Positions 45,064 to 54,956 are shown, counted from the first letter of the stretch. The stretch: DNA of 64,000 nucleotides from Algicoccus sp048820935 (GCF_048820935.1 NZ_JBMERD010000011.1:1-64000), one strand, 5' to 3'. Notes: generated by a model from the letters alone, not told the origin. A program made the numbers and translations.

Positions 45064-46542
45064 TCACGGTCTTCGTAAGACTTGTCCTCCCCCAGGGGTG
45101 AGTTCATGCCCGGGTGTAAACGTCAGTTTTCCGTTGACCAACACCGACCGAATTCCAGCACTGGGAGAAACTGGGTTTTCAAAGCTTGCCCTATCCTGAA
45201 TCGTCTCAGGATCAAAAATCACCACATCACCCCAGGCACCTTCACGTAAGACACCTCGGTCGATCAACCCAAAATTATTGGCTGGCAATCCAGTCATCTT
45301 ATGGACCGCGGTCTCCAGATCAAACAATCCTATATCTCGACTGTAATGACCGAGCACGCGCGGAAATGTGCCCCATAAGCGAGGATGGGGACGAATATCA
45401 TGGGCAATTCCATCTGATCCGATCATCGTGTTGTCAAACGACAGAATCGCCTGGACATCTTGCTCATCCATGGCGTAATAAATCGCACCGCCCGGTACAA
45501 GTCGCTGCGCAGCCTCTTTCTCTGTCACGCCCCACATCTGAGCAATGTCATCCAGCATCTGTCCAGTCATTTCCGGGTGTGGTGTCGACCAAGTCACCTG
45601 TGTTCGTTTGGCTCGCACAAGCAAATCTGGATGCAACATCGTTGAAGAAGCATGATACGGATAACAATCCAAAGCAACTGGCTGCGTTTGAGCAGCTTCA
45701 AGTATAGCGGCCAGTGTTTCACGAGATCGTCCATGATTGGCCACCCCCACCACCTTATGGTGAGAGAGCACAACTCGAATATCCAACGCTCGGCCCACCT
45801 CAAAAGCTTCCGCCATCGCCTCCAGAATCTGATTGCCTTCATCGCGCAAATGCGTGACATACTGTCCTTTGGCGGCTGTTAAAGGACGACCTACCTCAAT
45901 TAACTCTTGAGTGGTTGCAGCCTTTGCTGGGGGATAGAAAACACCCGAAGACATCCCCCAAGCACCTGCCTGCATGGCTTCTTCAACCCAGTCACGCATT
46001 TGTGCCGTTTCCGCTTTATCGGCGGGTCGATTTAAATCTTGAACAGCCTGCACTCGCAATGATGTGTGACCAACCAGCGGCACCACATTCACCGCCAAAT
46101 CTGCATTCTCTAAAACCTGCATGTACTGCTCAAAGGTGGCATAGCGCTGTGGCTGCTGACCCAAATCCATTTGTTCCAGAATCAAATCCAATGGCGGCGG
46201 TGTCTCCGACTTTTTGTAGGGGGCAACGCTTAACCCGCAGTTTCCGGTCACAACCGTAGTCACCCCTTGTGACAGTTTTGGCAAGATCTGCTCTGACACC
46301 AAAACGGCTCGATCATCATGCGTATGGACGTCCACAAACCCCGGCGCCACCACACACCCACTGGCATCCAACGTCATATCCGCCTGCCAGTCCGACTGGT
46401 CGGCACCCATAGCCACGATTCGACCGTCTTTTAAAAACACATCCCCTGCATATCTGGGCGCGCCTGTTCCATCAATAATCAAACCACCCAAAATGGCCAC
46501 ATCGCATCGTTTTACAGGCACACTCATGTCCGATTGAGTCAT
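45064..46542 (-). CDS. N-acyl-D-amino acid deacylase (D-aminoacylase)
   Basis: A 492-residue amidohydrolase. The metal site starts with VDVHTHDDRAVL; GVTTVVTGNCGLS contains the conserved Cys ligand, THLRDEG and VLSHHK add histidines, and GSDGIAHD holds the catalytic Asp. The domain closes with the beta-sandwich (WGDVVIFDPETI). Members release D-amino acids from N-acyl forms; relatives act on other N-acyl or carbamoyl compounds. It overlaps the GMC gene by 4 bases, so the two probably function together. Confidence 0.88.
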   Translation of the reverse strand: MTQSDMSVPVKRCDVAILGGLIIDGTGAPRYAGDVFLKDGRIVAMGADQSDWQADMTLDASGCVVAPGFVDVHTHDDRAVLVSEQILPKLSQGVTTVVTGNCGLSVAPYKKSETPPPLDLILEQMDLGQQPQRYATFEQYMQVLENADLAVNVVPLVGHTSLRVQAVQDLNRPADKAETAQMRDWVEEAMQAGAWGMSSGVFYPPAKAATTQELIEVGRPLTAAKGQYVTHLRDEGNQILEAMAEAFEVGRALDIRVVLSHHKVVGVANHGRSRETLAAILEAAQTQPVALDCYPYHASSTMLHPDLLVRAKRTQVTWSTPHPEMTGQMLDDIAQMWGVTEKEAAQRLVPGGAIYYAMDEQDVQAILSFDNTMIGSDGIAHDIRPHPRLWGTFPRVLGHYSRDIGLFDLETAVHKMTGLPANNFGLIDRGVLREGAWGDVVIFDPETIQDRASFENPVSPSAGIRSVLVNGKLTFTPGHELTPGGGQVLRRP

Positions 46543-48185
46543 ACAGTTACTCCCTCATTGTTTCGGGCGGCCAGCATGGCATCAGCTGCTTTCTGTGCAA
46601 TCACTAGGGTCGGTGAGTTGGTATTACCGGATGTGATGGTCGGCATCACAGAGGCGTCGGCCACACGCAATCCTTGCACACCATGGACACGCAAATCACT
46701 ATCCACAACGGCCATGGGATCATGGCCCATTTTGCAGGTGCCGACCGGATGAAAAATTGTCGTTCCGATATCACCCGCTGCTTTGATTAAATCATCATCC
46801 TTCAAAAGACTCGCACCTGGCAAGACTTCTTCAGGGTGATAACGAGCGAGTGCACTTTGCGAGACGATCTTGCGTGTCAAACGAATACTGTCAATCGCCA
46901 CCTGACGATCTTCTTCAGTTGCCAAATAATTGCAATCAATCGAAGGGGCGACTTCTGTGTTCGGTGACACAATCTGAATCGTTCCGCGGCTCGTTGGACG
47001 CAAGTTACACACAGAAGCTGTGAAAGCCGGAAACTGATGCAAAGGTTCACCAAACTTTTCTAGTGACAATGGTTGCACGTGATATTCCACATTGGCACGA
47101 TTTTGATTAGGATCTGAGCGCGTAAAAATTCCCAGCTGTGAGGGCGCCATACTCAGTGGTCCTCTACGGAACAAAGCATACTGTAGACCCATGTTGAACC
47201 GCCCCCAGAGGCTCGCAGCCTGTTGATTCAAAGTCAACACATCTCGAACTCGATACACCATACGCAATTGCAAATGGTCTTGAAGGTTCTGCCCCACACC
47301 CGGCAATTCGTGCACTTGCTCAATACCAAACTTTTGTAGCAACGAACCTGCTGCGATCCCTGAGGCTTGCAGGATCTGCACACTGCCGATCGCACCTGCA
47401 CTCAACGCAATCTCACCCCGACAACCGACTTGTTGGCGCTGACCTTCACGCACAAAAACTACGCCGGTTACGCGCTTTTGATCATCAAACAAGAGACGCT
47501 CGACACGTGCACCTGTCATCACGGTCAGATTGGTGCGATCTTTGACAGGTCGTAGAAAAGCTTTTGAAGTATTCCATCGCCAGCCCCGACGCTGATTCAC
47601 TTCAAAATAACCACTACCCTCATTGTCACCACGGTTAAAGTCTTCAATCGGCTCAATCCCAGCCTGACGTGCTGCTTCCTGAACCGCATCTAAAATTTCC
47701 CACGACAGTCGTTGCTGATCGACGCGCCACGGGCCGCCACTGCCGTGCCAAGGACTTGCCCCTTTGTGATGGTCTTCCATCGCTTTAAAGATCGGCAACA
47801 CATCGTCCCAACCCCAGCCTGGATTACCTAGATCACGCCAGCCGTCATAGTCTTCACGTTGGCCTCGCATGTAGATCATGCCATTAATCGAGGAGCTCCC
47901 ACCTAAAACGCGTCCGCGCGGATAGCCTAGGGCCCGCCCGTTCAGACCTGTTTGCACTTGGGTGGTGTAACACCAGTCTGTGCGGGGATTCCCTATACAA
48001 TACAAGTAACCAACCGGAATGTGGATCCAGTGATAGTTATCGGGGCCGCCAGCTTCGAGTAGTAATACCCGACGCTGCGGATCGGCACTCAGTCGGTTTG
48101 CCAAAAGGCAACCCGCCGTGCCGGCACCGATCACAATGTCATCAAAATCTCCAGCCTTGGTGATTGAAGTCGTGTCATGTTTCAT
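46539..48185 (-). CDS. GMC-family FAD-dependent oxidoreductase (choline dehydrogenase-like)
   Basis: A 548-residue flavoprotein. The FAD dinucleotide motif is IVIGAGTAGCLLANRLS, then LLLEAGG and GRVLGGSSSINGMIYMRG (GMC signature 1), and GEIALSAGAIGSVQILQASGI (signature 2). The active-site His is in TIFHPVGTCKMG, the second conserved residue Asn in NTNSPT. The substrate is an alcohol or polyol, unidentified. It is coupled to D-aminoacylase by an ATGA overlap, with this stop overlapping the next start. Confidence 0.92.
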   Translation of the reverse strand: MKHDTTSITKAGDFDDIVIGAGTAGCLLANRLSADPQRRVLLLEAGGPDNYHWIHIPVGYLYCIGNPRTDWCYTTQVQTGLNGRALGYPRGRVLGGSSSINGMIYMRGQREDYDGWRDLGNPGWGWDDVLPIFKAMEDHHKGASPWHGSGGPWRVDQQRLSWEILDAVQEAARQAGIEPIEDFNRGDNEGSGYFEVNQRRGWRWNTSKAFLRPVKDRTNLTVMTGARVERLLFDDQKRVTGVVFVREGQRQQVGCRGEIALSAGAIGSVQILQASGIAAGSLLQKFGIEQVHELPGVGQNLQDHLQLRMVYRVRDVLTLNQQAASLWGRFNMGLQYALFRRGPLSMAPSQLGIFTRSDPNQNRANVEYHVQPLSLEKFGEPLHQFPAFTASVCNLRPTSRGTIQIVSPNTEVAPSIDCNYLATEEDRQVAIDSIRLTRKIVSQSALARYHPEEVLPGASLLKDDDLIKAAGDIGTTIFHPVGTCKMGHDPMAVVDSDLRVHGVQGLRVADASVMPTITSGNTNSPTLVIAQKAADAMLAARNNEGVTV

Positions 48186-48325
48186 ATGCCACCATTTCCC
48201 TATGATGCTCGCATTTTCTGTATAAAAGCATATGCTGTCATCAGATTATGCCGTTTGCGAACCTAAAAACACCGGTTACATCATAAAACCGCCGATTCCT
48301 TTTGATTTTGACCACGTAGAAGAAC

Positions 48326-49423
48326 ATGAACTCAGCTGCTCCCCTAGTTTTTGACATCACTGAATCCACTCATCGCCAAAACGACGATCTGCGTCAGAAA
48401 ATTCTCGCGAACCCCGGTTTTGGGGTGAACTTTACGGATCACATGGTCGCCATTGACTGGACCGCACAACAAGGCTGGCACGATGCACGTGTCCAACCTT
48501 ATGGTCCCTTGCAAATCGATCCGGCATCCTCAGTTTTGCATTACGCCCAAGAAATCTTTGAAGGGCTCAAAGCCTACCGTCATGCCGATGGATCCATCTG
48601 GATTTTTAGACCTTTGGAAAACGGTCTGCGCATGCAACGCTCCGCTGAACGTCTGGCTTTGCCCCCACTCCCCGAAGATTTGTTTTTGGAATCAATCAAA
48701 GCATTAATCCGTGTGGATGATATGTGGGTCCCCAGCGCACCGGAAACCAGTTTATACCTGCGTCCGTTCATGATTGCCAACGAGCGATTCTTAGGTGTCA
48801 GAGCGGCTCAGCGCGCTGCCTACTATGTGATTGCTTCCCCTGCCGGTGCTTATTTTCCGCAAGGTGTTGCACCCGTGAACATTTGGGTCTCTCAAGAACA
48901 CTCGCGGGCTGCTAGAGGGGGCACAGGTGCTGCCAAATGTGGTGGAAACTACTCCGCATCGTTGCTCCCACAACAAGAAGCCTCTCGCCATGACTGTTCG
49001 CAAGTCCTGTTTTTGGACTCCCAAGAAGGCAAATACCTTGAAGAGCTAGGCGGCATGAATTTGTTTCTCGTGAAACGTGACGGCACCTTGCTAACACCGT
49101 CCCTGACCGGCAGCATCCTTGAAGGCGTGACCCGTGACAGCATCATCACACTGGCCAAGGATCGCGGTCATGAAGTGGTCGAAAGAAAGATTTCACTCGA
49201 TGAAATGCTGGAAGGTCTGCGCTCTGGCGACATCAGTGAAGCATTTGCCTGCGGAACAGCCGCTGTCATCACCCCAATTCGCATGATCAAAGGCGAAAGC
49301 TTTACCGTGGGTGAGCCTAATGCGCCGGCGGGTGAGTTGACTATGTCACTACGTCAGGAACTAACTGACATCCAGTATGGGCGTCGCGCAGATCCGCATC
49401 ATTGGATGATGAAAGTTCTGTAA
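48326..49423 (+). CDS. ilvE: Branched-chain amino acid aminotransferase
   Basis: A 365-residue class IV PLP enzyme of the longer BCAT type. Present are HYAQEIFEGLKAYRH, FIPL-type core YLRPFMIANE, the Schiff-base Lys in GTGAAKCGGNYSASL, LFLDSQEGKYLEELGGMN, and EAFACGTAAVITPI. It catalyses the last step of Leu/Ile/Val synthesis and the first of their breakdown. It is transcribed away from the GMC gene and closed by a clear terminator. Confidence 0.96.
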   Translation: MNSAAPLVFDITESTHRQNDDLRQKILANPGFGVNFTDHMVAIDWTAQQGWHDARVQPYGPLQIDPASSVLHYAQEIFEGLKAYRHADGSIWIFRPLENGLRMQRSAERLALPPLPEDLFLESIKALIRVDDMWVPSAPETSLYLRPFMIANERFLGVRAAQRAAYYVIASPAGAYFPQGVAPVNIWVSQEHSRAARGGTGAAKCGGNYSASLLPQQEASRHDCSQVLFLDSQEGKYLEELGGMNLFLVKRDGTLLTPSLTGSILEGVTRDSIITLAKDRGHEVVERKISLDEMLEGLRSGDISEAFACGTAAVITPIRMIKGESFTVGEPNAPAGELTMSLRQELTDIQYGRRADPHHWMMKVL

Positions 49424-49435
49424 TTTTGAAATAAG

Positions 49436-49459
49436 GCGATCCTACGGGGTCGCTTTTTT
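49436..49459 (+). terminator. Rho-independent terminator of ilvE
   Basis: GCGATCC pairs with GGGTCGC (with one G-T pair) around a short loop, followed by six T residues at 49454-49459, starting 13 bases after the ilvE stop. Confidence 0.85.
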
Positions 49460-49504
49460 GTGTTTGTATTTATTTTTGCTTGATTGCTTTAAAGGCTGTT
49501 TTTT

Positions 49505-50128
49505 ATGACCATGAACCCCGCTGTCTCTCGCTGGAATGATCGTTTTTTATCAACTGATGATTATGTGTTTGGCACAAAACCAAACCAATTCATGGCCAAG
49601 CAAGCTGCCCAACACCTCAAACCTGGTCAGCGTGTGCTGGCCGTGGCTGATGGTGAAGGGCGCAATGGCGTCTGGCTGGCCGAACAAGGCTTTGACACTT
49701 GGTCAGTCGATGCAGCCCCGGCTGCCACAGAAAAAGCGCGCAAACTTGCCAAAGAACGTGGTGTCACTTTACACATCGAAACGGCTGACTTATCGAATTG
49801 GAACTGGTCTGAACACGAGTTTGATGCGGTCATTGCCATCTTTATTCAGTTTGCAGGCCCCACTCTCCGAGACACACTATTTGAGGGCATGAAACAAGCC
49901 CTTAAACCCGGTGGTCTGATGATATTGCAAGGCTACGGACTCAAGCAGCTGGAATACCGCACCGGTGGGCCAAGCACGCCAGAGAATTTGTACACCAAGG
50001 AACTGCTGGAGACCGCGTTTTCAGACATGGACATCCTGATGCTGGAAGAATATGACGCAGTGCTGGATGAAGGTGAGGGTCATCGTGGTATGTCATCACT
50101 CGTTGATCTCATTGCCAGAAAACGCTAA
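49505..50128 (+). CDS. Class I SAM-dependent methyltransferase (TehB-like)
   Basis: A 207-residue methyltransferase. VLAVADGEGRNGVWLAEQGFDTWSVDAAP contains the SAM-binding Gly loop and acidic residue, DAVIAIFIQF is motif II and ALKPGGLMILQGY motif III. The RWNDRFLSTDDYVFGTKPNQF start resembles the TehB/tellurite-resistance-type group, but the substrate is unknown. It lies 45 bases beyond the ilvE terminator, so it needs its own promoter. Confidence 0.88.
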   Translation: MTMNPAVSRWNDRFLSTDDYVFGTKPNQFMAKQAAQHLKPGQRVLAVADGEGRNGVWLAEQGFDTWSVDAAPAATEKARKLAKERGVTLHIETADLSNWNWSEHEFDAVIAIFIQFAGPTLRDTLFEGMKQALKPGGLMILQGYGLKQLEYRTGGPSTPENLYTKELLETAFSDMDILMLEEYDAVLDEGEGHRGMSSLVDLIARKR

Positions 50129-50226
50129 AGCCTGCCGTGTAGCTGAAGCCATCCTTTGTCAAAATGGATGGCAACCAGTGCGATTCGTTCCTAAACTCAA
50201 CTGAATATTCACATTTCGAGGAAAAC

Positions 50227-52338
50227 ATGTCCGTTGCCACTGATTTATCTCGCTTGCTCAACCCCAAAACCGTTGCCGTCATTGGCGCATCAAACGATGC
50301 CAGCCGTATCGGTGGCAAACCCATCGCTTATATGCTTAAGCAAGGTTTTGCAGGCACCATTCTGCCGGTGAACCCTAACCGCGACACCGTTCAAGGTCTT
50401 AAAAGCTATCCCAGCGTGCAAGCACTACCCGAAGTGCCCGATATCGCGATTGTGGCCGTGCCGGCTGCCGCTGCGCTGGATACGATCAAAGCTTTGGCAG
50501 AGAAAGGTACTGGTGGCGCGATTCTCTTTAGCGCAGGTTTTGCAGAAACAGGTGAAGAAGGCGCCAAGCTTCAGGATGAAATGGCCCAAGCCGCTCGTGA
50601 ACACGGCATGCGATTGCTTGGCCCAAACTCTCTGGGCATGCTCAACCCACAAACTCATTTTTACGGTACGTTTGCCACGGGTCTGGAACTCGGTTTCCCA
50701 GAACCAGGCCATGTTGCGATTGTGAGTCAATCGGGTGCGTATGGTGCGCACTTGATGGCGGTGGCTGTGGCCAACGACATTGGTTTGTCAGCCGCCGTGA
50801 TGACGGGGAACGAAGCCGATCTGTCACTTGGCGATATGGTGCAGATGGTTGTTAATGACCCTAAAACCCGCGTTATCGCACTGTACGCAGAAGGCATTCG
50901 CCAATCGGATGTCTTAGTTGAGGCTTTAGAACAAGCTCGTCGCAAAAGAAAACCTGTCGTCATGATGAAAGTCGGACGCAGTGAAGTGGGTGGTGCTGCC
51001 GCACAGTCGCACACCGCCTCGATTGCTGGTGACGACAAGGTGTTCGATGCTGTCATGCGTGAGTTGGGCGTGATTCGTGTCGATACAACTGAACAAATGC
51101 TCGACATCGCACGACTGGCGACCCACGGCATCTTCCCAGCCGACAACTCACTGGGTGTGATTACCGTCAGTGGTGGTGCTGGGGTCATCATCAGCGACGC
51201 AGCTGAAATGCTCGGCCTGCCCATGCCCGCCATGCCAGAAGATGCACAAAAGAAACTGATTGAAATCCTGCCTTACGCCTCCCCTCGCAACCCAGTGGAC
51301 ACGACTGCGCAGGTGCTAAACGACATGAATCTGGCACATCTGTTCACCGACTCATTGGTGAAAGATGGTGGCTATAAATCCATTCTTGGATTCTTTACTT
51401 ACACCACCAGTGCCCCCAGTACAGGTGAGCGTCTGCGTAAAGAGCTGAAGAAAATTCGTGATGCCTATCCAGATCGCTTGTTTGTTTTAGCGGCCATGGG
51501 ATCACGTGAACAAATGCGTGAATACGAGCGAGACGGCTTTGCGATTTTTGAAGATCCTAGTCGTGCAGTCGCTGCCATTCATGCCATGGGACAGTTTGGG
51601 GAAGCATTTGAGCGCGCAGAACGACAAGCTGCTCCCGTCCTTGATGCGGTTGAGTTACCTGCAACCAACCCGTCCGAAGCGCAAGCCAAACAATTGCTGG
51701 CTAAATCAGGCATTGCAAGTGCCCCTGAAAAAGCCTGCGCCACAGTCGATGAGGCTGTCGCTGCCGCCCAAGAGATTGGTGGCCCAGTGGTCATGAAAAT
51801 CCTCTCACCTGATATTCTTCACAAATCTGAAATCGGTGGTGTTTTACTGAACATCGAAGGGGATGACGCTGTACGTGAAGGATTTGACACCCTAATTGCC
51901 CGAGGCCGACAAGCCGTTCCAAATGCCAATATTGAAGGCGTGCTCGTTGCCAAACAGCTGTCTGGTGGTGTGGAATGTATTTTGGGAATCCATCGCGACC
52001 CCGTCTTTGGACCGATGGCCATGTTTGGTCTGGGTGGAATCTTTGTGGAGATTCTAGAGGACGTAGTTCTACACCGTTGCCCCTTTGGTGAAGATGTCGC
52101 CGAGACAATGATTCGTAGCATCAAGGGTGCACCGCTGCTGTTGGGTGCACGCGGCAGACCAGTCGCTGACATCAAAGCGTTGGCCAAAATGCTGTCACAA
52201 CTCTCTGCATTTGCCGTTGCCGCAGGTCCCAGATTGGAATCAATCGACTTGAACCCAGTCTTTGCCATGCCCGAGGGTCAGGGTGCTTATGCAGTAGATG
52301 CGATTATCACGCTGCAAGATCCCGATCAGCAGGCTTAA
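50227..52338 (+). CDS. NDP-forming acyl-CoA synthetase (acetate-CoA ligase family)
   Basis: A 703-residue fusion: CoA-binding domain first (VAVIGASNDASRIGGKPIAYML), succinyl-CoA ligase-like domain next (SQSGAYGAHLMAVA, MTGNEADLSLGDMV; catalytic His in SHTASIAGDD), then an ATP-grasp domain (KQLLAKSGIASAPEKA, GGPVVMKILSPDILHKSEIGGV). It makes acyl-CoA from a carboxylate, CoA and ATP with release of ADP, or the reverse. Unlike Pat-type relatives there is no GNAT domain. GAGGAAAAC precedes the ATG at 50227; the earlier in-frame ATG is rejected for lacking similarity. Confidence 0.92.
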   Translation: MSVATDLSRLLNPKTVAVIGASNDASRIGGKPIAYMLKQGFAGTILPVNPNRDTVQGLKSYPSVQALPEVPDIAIVAVPAAAALDTIKALAEKGTGGAILFSAGFAETGEEGAKLQDEMAQAAREHGMRLLGPNSLGMLNPQTHFYGTFATGLELGFPEPGHVAIVSQSGAYGAHLMAVAVANDIGLSAAVMTGNEADLSLGDMVQMVVNDPKTRVIALYAEGIRQSDVLVEALEQARRKRKPVVMMKVGRSEVGGAAAQSHTASIAGDDKVFDAVMRELGVIRVDTTEQMLDIARLATHGIFPADNSLGVITVSGGAGVIISDAAEMLGLPMPAMPEDAQKKLIEILPYASPRNPVDTTAQVLNDMNLAHLFTDSLVKDGGYKSILGFFTYTTSAPSTGERLRKELKKIRDAYPDRLFVLAAMGSREQMREYERDGFAIFEDPSRAVAAIHAMGQFGEAFERAERQAAPVLDAVELPATNPSEAQAKQLLAKSGIASAPEKACATVDEAVAAAQEIGGPVVMKILSPDILHKSEIGGVLLNIEGDDAVREGFDTLIARGRQAVPNANIEGVLVAKQLSGGVECILGIHRDPVFGPMAMFGLGGIFVEILEDVVLHRCPFGEDVAETMIRSIKGAPLLLGARGRPVADIKALAKMLSQLSAFAVAAGPRLESIDLNPVFAMPEGQGAYAVDAIITLQDPDQQA

Positions 52339-52397
52339 ATTTCATCTTTACCACAAGGGTTCAGCGTGACAGTTACATTGCACGTTTGAATACTCAT

Positions 52398-52443
52398 AAA
52401 AACATCGGCTCCGTGAAATGTACTCACGGAGCCGATGTTTTTT
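52398..52443. terminator. Bidirectional Rho-independent terminator between the acyl-CoA synthetase and hpaI
   Basis: AAAAACATCGGCTCCGTGA (52398-52416) and its exact reverse complement (52424-52442) enclose a 7-base loop. The A and T runs at the ends provide a U-tract in either direction, fitting two convergent genes. Confidence 0.93.
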
Positions 52444-52457
52444 AATTAGATGATGAT

Positions 52458-53240
52458 TTACTTGGGCTGCGTCATCGCTTTAAAGCTGTTCAAAGCTTGG
52501 GCCGCTGCCACGCGTAACAAGCCCACATCCGATCCAATCGCAATAAACTCGGCACCAATTTCATCAGCTCGGCGCAACAAGTTCGGATCACTTGTTAAGA
52601 TCCCTGCCTTTTGTCCGGCTGCTTTAATCTTAATCAACGCCTCTTCGACGGCTTTGACCACAGGCTCAACCGTTGGGTTACCCAAATAACCCATGTCCGC
52701 CGCTAAATCCGCTGGACCAATAAAGACCCCATCAACCCCTTCAACTTTTAAGATGTCGTCAAGCGCATCAAGTCCTTTCTGGCTTTCTACTTGTAGCAAC
52801 AAACAGACTTCATCATCGGCAGTGCGCAGATAGTCGCTCAGACCCCCATACTGCGAGGCTCGAGCCAGTGCCGCACCCACGCCTCGCACACCGCGGGGTG
52901 GGTAATGCATGGCTTGCACCAAGGCTTGGGCTTGCTCAGCACTTTCCACCATTGGGATCAACAAAGTCTGGCAACCGGCATCCAGAATCTGTTTAATCAT
53001 CCAGGTTTCCCCAATGGGTGGACGAATCACGGGTGTCACGCCCGAAGCCGCCATGGCCTGCATTTGGGCCACTGCACTGCGTAAATCATTCGGGGCATGT
53101 TCAAGATCGATGAGTAACCAGTCATAGCCAGTGGAGGCGAGTAACTCTGCGCCATTGGCATGCCCTAACGCCACCCACAAGCCAATCTGACGCTGCGACG
53201 CATTGATCGCGTGTTTAAAGCGATTTCGAGGTGCTTGCAT
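52458..53240 (-). CDS. hpaI: 4-hydroxy-2-oxo-heptane-1,7-dioate aldolase (HpcH/HpaI family)
   Basis: A 260-residue metal-dependent class II pyruvate aldolase: GLWVALGHANGAELLASTGYDWLLIDLEH in the first strands, PVIRPP (catalytic Arg), LLIPMVESAEQA, RGVGAALARAS, LLQVESQKGLDALD (metal Glu and Asp nearby) and GVFIGPADLAADMG. It splits a 4-hydroxy-2-oxo acid to pyruvate and an aldehyde. Directly after hpaH it probably performs the last step of homoprotocatechuate-type meta cleavage. Confidence 0.9.
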   Translation of the reverse strand: MQAPRNRFKHAINASQRQIGLWVALGHANGAELLASTGYDWLLIDLEHAPNDLRSAVAQMQAMAASGVTPVIRPPIGETWMIKQILDAGCQTLLIPMVESAEQAQALVQAMHYPPRGVRGVGAALARASQYGGLSDYLRTADDEVCLLLQVESQKGLDALDDILKVEGVDGVFIGPADLAADMGYLGNPTVEPVVKAVEEALIKIKAAGQKAGILTSDPNLLRRADEIGAEFIAIGSDVGLLRVAAAQALNSFKAMTQPK

Positions 53241-53246
53241 CTGTGA

Positions 53247-54053
53247 TTATCCTTGTGCGAAATGGCAGCTAATCGTACCCAATGGGCCGTAGTCTGCAGT
53301 GATGGTTGTACCGGGAGGGGCTTCAAGAGGACGAATGAAGGAACCCGACAAGACGACTTGCCCAGCGCGAATCGCTTCTCCATAGGTTGCCAGGCGCTGT
53401 GCCAACCACACCAAGCCCTGAGCCGGATGGTTCATCACCCCTGCAGCCAGCCCTGTCTCTTCGACCTGACCATTCACGCTCACAATCGCACCAATCCAGC
53501 GCAAGTCCAGATTGTCCACACGGATCGGTTTACCACCGAGCAAAAACCCTGCGTTGGCCGCATTGTCCGCAATCGTGTCGTAGACATTGCGCATCTGACC
53601 GGTCTTGGCATCTTTGCGTTGAACACGAGTATCCAGAACCTCTAAGGCCGGCACCACAAAGTCGGTGGCATTGAGCACTTCATAGAGCGAAGGGTTGGGT
53701 GAGACATCGGCTTTCATGATGAACGCCAATTCGGCTTCAATCCTTGGCGCAATGAAGCGATCAGCCGCAATCACCTCACCATCCTGAATGCGCATGCTTT
53801 CTAGCAAGACACCGGAGTCTGGGGTCGTGATGTTCAAAGCCTGCTGCATCGCGCGCGAGGTCAGCCCAATCTTTAAACCGACTTGGGGGTCACCGCTGGC
53901 AATCTTGCGCTGAACCCAAGCATCCTGAATCCGATAGGCGTCTTGCATATCCATGGATGGATAGGTTTGACTAAGCAAAGCCACTTGTTGGCGTGTGAGC
54001 TCGGCTTGCTCCAGACTGGCGGCGGCTTGTTGAATCTCGTCTGCGGTCATCAT
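53247..54053 (-). CDS. hpaH: 2-oxo-hept-4-ene-1,7-dioate hydratase
   Basis: A 268-residue hydratase of the MhpD/HpcG family, adding water to a 2-oxo-4-enoate. Signature parts: YRIQDAWVQRKIASGDPQVGLKIGLTSRAMQQ in the N-terminal half, RIEAELAFIM, FVVPALEVLDTRVQ, NAANAGFLLGG and GQVVLSGSFIRP. Its product feeds HpaI, 6 bases downstream. The start is at the first of two consecutive ATGs. Confidence 0.92.
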   Translation of the reverse strand: MMTADEIQQAAASLEQAELTRQQVALLSQTYPSMDMQDAYRIQDAWVQRKIASGDPQVGLKIGLTSRAMQQALNITTPDSGVLLESMRIQDGEVIAADRFIAPRIEAELAFIMKADVSPNPSLYEVLNATDFVVPALEVLDTRVQRKDAKTGQMRNVYDTIADNAANAGFLLGGKPIRVDNLDLRWIGAIVSVNGQVEETGLAAGVMNHPAQGLVWLAQRLATYGEAIRAGQVVLSGSFIRPLEAPPGTTITADYGPLGTISCHFAQG

Positions 54054-54104
54054 GAGGTTGTCTCTCCCTTGAGCGAATTAAATGAAGGACTTGAGCTAAG
54101 ACGC

Positions 54105-54956
54105 TCAAACTGTTTCGCGTCTAACCGTATTCTGTAATACACCAAGGCCTGTCGCCTCAACACGCACCACATCACCGTCTTTCAAATATTTCGGAGGATC
54201 AAAGCGTGCACCCGAACCCGTGGGCGTCCCCGTCACAATCAAATCACCGGGCAACAACGTCATAAACGTGGACAGGTAACTGATCAGATAGGCAAAGGGG
54301 AAGATCATGTTGGCCGTTGTGTCTGATTGGCGCAGTTCATCATTCACATACGTCTTTAACGACAAGTCGGACAAATCAGGCATGTCTTCAATGGGCACAA
54401 TCCAAGGACCCATGGAGCCAGAAGCATCAAAGTTCTTGCCTTGAGTGACGTTAAATTTACCGTGGCGCATCCAATCGCGCACACTGCCTTCATTGCACAA
54501 GGTCAAGCCAAACACGTGGCTCATCGCGTCTTCTTGGGAGATGCGGCGACCCGCCTTACCAATCACCAGCACGATCTCGCCCTCATAGTCAAACTGCTCA
54601 GACTCAGGGGGCAGCATCAAGGGCTGATCTTGCCCAACCAGCGAAGAGTTGGTACGGGTAAAGAGGCTAGGATACTTAGGCAGTGCTGAGTCGTCTTTGT
54701 ACTCTGCATTACGATTGGCGTAGTTCACGCCAATACACAACACTTTGTCGGCGTTGGGCACAGGCGTCAAAAACTGCACTTCGTCTTCATTGAAATCCAC
54801 CGTTCGGGTTGCACTCAACGCATCTCGATCCCCTGCCGCAATGAGATCGCGCAGGCTCGCATAACCCGTTTTGGTGGATAAATCGGTAATGTCCTTGTCG
54901 TGCAAAATCCCAAAACGATTTTGCCCTGCGGCATAAAAACTAATAAGCTTTTTCAA
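54105..54956 (-). CDS. Fumarylacetoacetate hydrolase (FAH) family protein, HpaG-like by context
   Basis: A 283-residue FAH-fold enzyme: VLCIGVNYANRNAEY, LPKYPSLFTRTNSSLVGQDQPLML, YEGEIVLVIGKAGRRIS (metal ligands Glu-Glu), GLTLCNEGSVRDW, and TGTPTGSGARFDPPKYLKDGD. In the homoprotocatechuate route, HpaG decarboxylates the isomerised ring-cleavage product and is often a two-domain or two-subunit enzyme. Here there is one single-domain copy, so it could instead be a diketo-acid hydrolase. It follows hpaF after 122 bases and leads to hpaH. Confidence 0.85.
   Translation of the reverse strand: MKKLISFYAAGQNRFGILHDKDITDLSTKTGYASLRDLIAAGDRDALSATRTVDFNEDEVQFLTPVPNADKVLCIGVNYANRNAEYKDDSALPKYPSLFTRTNSSLVGQDQPLMLPPESEQFDYEGEIVLVIGKAGRRISQEDAMSHVFGLTLCNEGSVRDWMRHGKFNVTQGKNFDASGSMGPWIVPIEDMPDLSDLSLKTYVNDELRQSDTTANMIFPFAYLISYLSTFMTLLPGDLIVTGTPTGSGARFDPPKYLKDGDVVRVEATGLGVLQNTVRRETV

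Noticed and set aside
45186..45707. Rightward open frame of 173 codons within the D-aminoacylase gene
   Set aside because: Shadow of the real leftward gene, with unusual composition (His/Pro/Ser-rich).
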